Positions 11,733-11,832 of a stretch of DNA of 11,832 nt are shown piece by piece. The DNA is taken from NCBI GenBank assembly GCA_022360075.1, contig JAKSDN010000249.1:1-11832 (forward strand), written 5' to 3'. Under the pieces are notes generated by a model. That model worked only from the letters and a program-made list of their open reading frames with translations. It was not told the DNA's origin and did not search any database. The position numbers and the translations under genes were made by a program. Position 1 is the stretch's first letter. The number at the start of each line of letters is the position of its first letter. The stretch comes from Kiloniellales bacterium (GTDB lineage Bacteria > Pseudomonadota > Alphaproteobacteria > Kiloniellales > JAKSDN01).

Positions 11733-11751
11733 TATGCTGCGATGCAGCATA
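11733..11751. repeat. 8-bp perfect inverted repeat downstream of priA
   Basis: TATGCTGC (11733-11740) and GCAGCATA (11744-11751) form a perfect stem with a GAT loop, 21 bases after the priA stop. There is no U-tract on either side, so it is either a weak transcript-end structure or an operator-like site. Confidence 0.6.
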
Positions 11752-11772
11752 GTGTATGGCCGGTTTGGGGCC

Positions 11773-11832
11773 TCACAAAAAGCTTTGCGGATCGACGTCG
11801 ATTTGGATTCTGACGCCTTTTTCCTTATGCGC
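11773..11832 (-). CDS. priA: Primosomal protein N' (PriA helicase), extreme C-terminus only
   Basis: Only the last 19 codons and the stop are inside the window: AHKEKGVRIQIDVDPQSFL, then TGA at 11775-11773. The I-D-V-D-P-x-S-F-L ending matches the C-terminal strand of alphaproteobacterial PriA, the 3'-to-5' helicase that restarts stalled replication forks, and priA directly upstream of atpH is a gene order I know from this class. The rest of the gene lies beyond the right edge. The short visible length limits certainty. Confidence 0.75.
   Translation of the reverse strand, partial: AHKEKGVRIQIDVDPQSFL

Larger units (their letters stand above)
11374..11772. other. AT-rich priA-atpH intergenic leader (about 400 bases without a gene)
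   Basis: This is the only long gap in the window. The part around 11605-11660 is markedly AT-rich compared with everything else, with A/T runs and a 10-base palindrome AGAAATTTCT (11624-11633). Nearer to atpH are a candidate promoter (11506-11534) and tandem hairpins (11407-11450). Just after priA is an 8-base-pair hairpin (11733-11751). The short open frames crossing it on both strands show no family resemblance and no ribosome binding sites, so none is called. It most likely carries the regulatory region for the highly expressed F1 operon. Confidence 0.7.

Overview
The window is GC-rich chromosomal DNA from an alphaproteobacterium, probably of the Rhodospirillales/Kiloniellales type. The grounds are the F1-only atpHAGDC operon placed directly after priA, and the gpmI-envC-ctpA-yibQ-rppH string, both arrangements I know from that class. 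Codon use is strongly GC-biased at third positions throughout. Only the leader region upstream of atpH is clearly AT-rich. No species-level call is possible from sequence alone.

Left half, plus strand (1-5255): the 3' part of gpmI (glycolysis), then envC (non-catalytic LytM murein-hydrolase activator), ctpA (periplasmic S41 tail-specific protease), a yibQ-type divergent polysaccharide deacetylase and rppH (Nudix RNA 5' pyrophosphohydrolase). These genes are packed with overlaps or gaps of about 1-50 bases and look like one transcription unit. envC, ctpA and yibQ all act at or outside the inner membrane on the cell wall. gpmI and rppH are cytoplasmic housekeeping genes at either end.

Middle (5256-5501): a convergent intergenic gap. 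It holds a nested palindromic element of about 118 bases (5351-5468) resembling paired REP-type repeats, and a possible 13-18-codon scrap of a serine-recombinase helix-turn-helix on the minus strand next to the rppH stop.

Right half, minus strand (11832 down to 5502), in transcription order: the last codons of priA; a 399-base AT-rich leader with candidate promoter and hairpins; atpH-atpA-atpG-atpD-atpC encoding the five F1 subunits of ATP synthase; and finally a ferritin-like diiron-type protein. The F0 genes are absent, as expected where F0 and F1 operons are separate. All catalytic motifs of F1 are intact.

Overall this is an ordinary core-genome region. I found no evidence of a new defence, mobile or biosynthetic system. 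The points most worth a second look are the palindromic element, the structured atpH leader, the ferritin-like gene of unknown role and the altered metal site of the YibQ-like protein.
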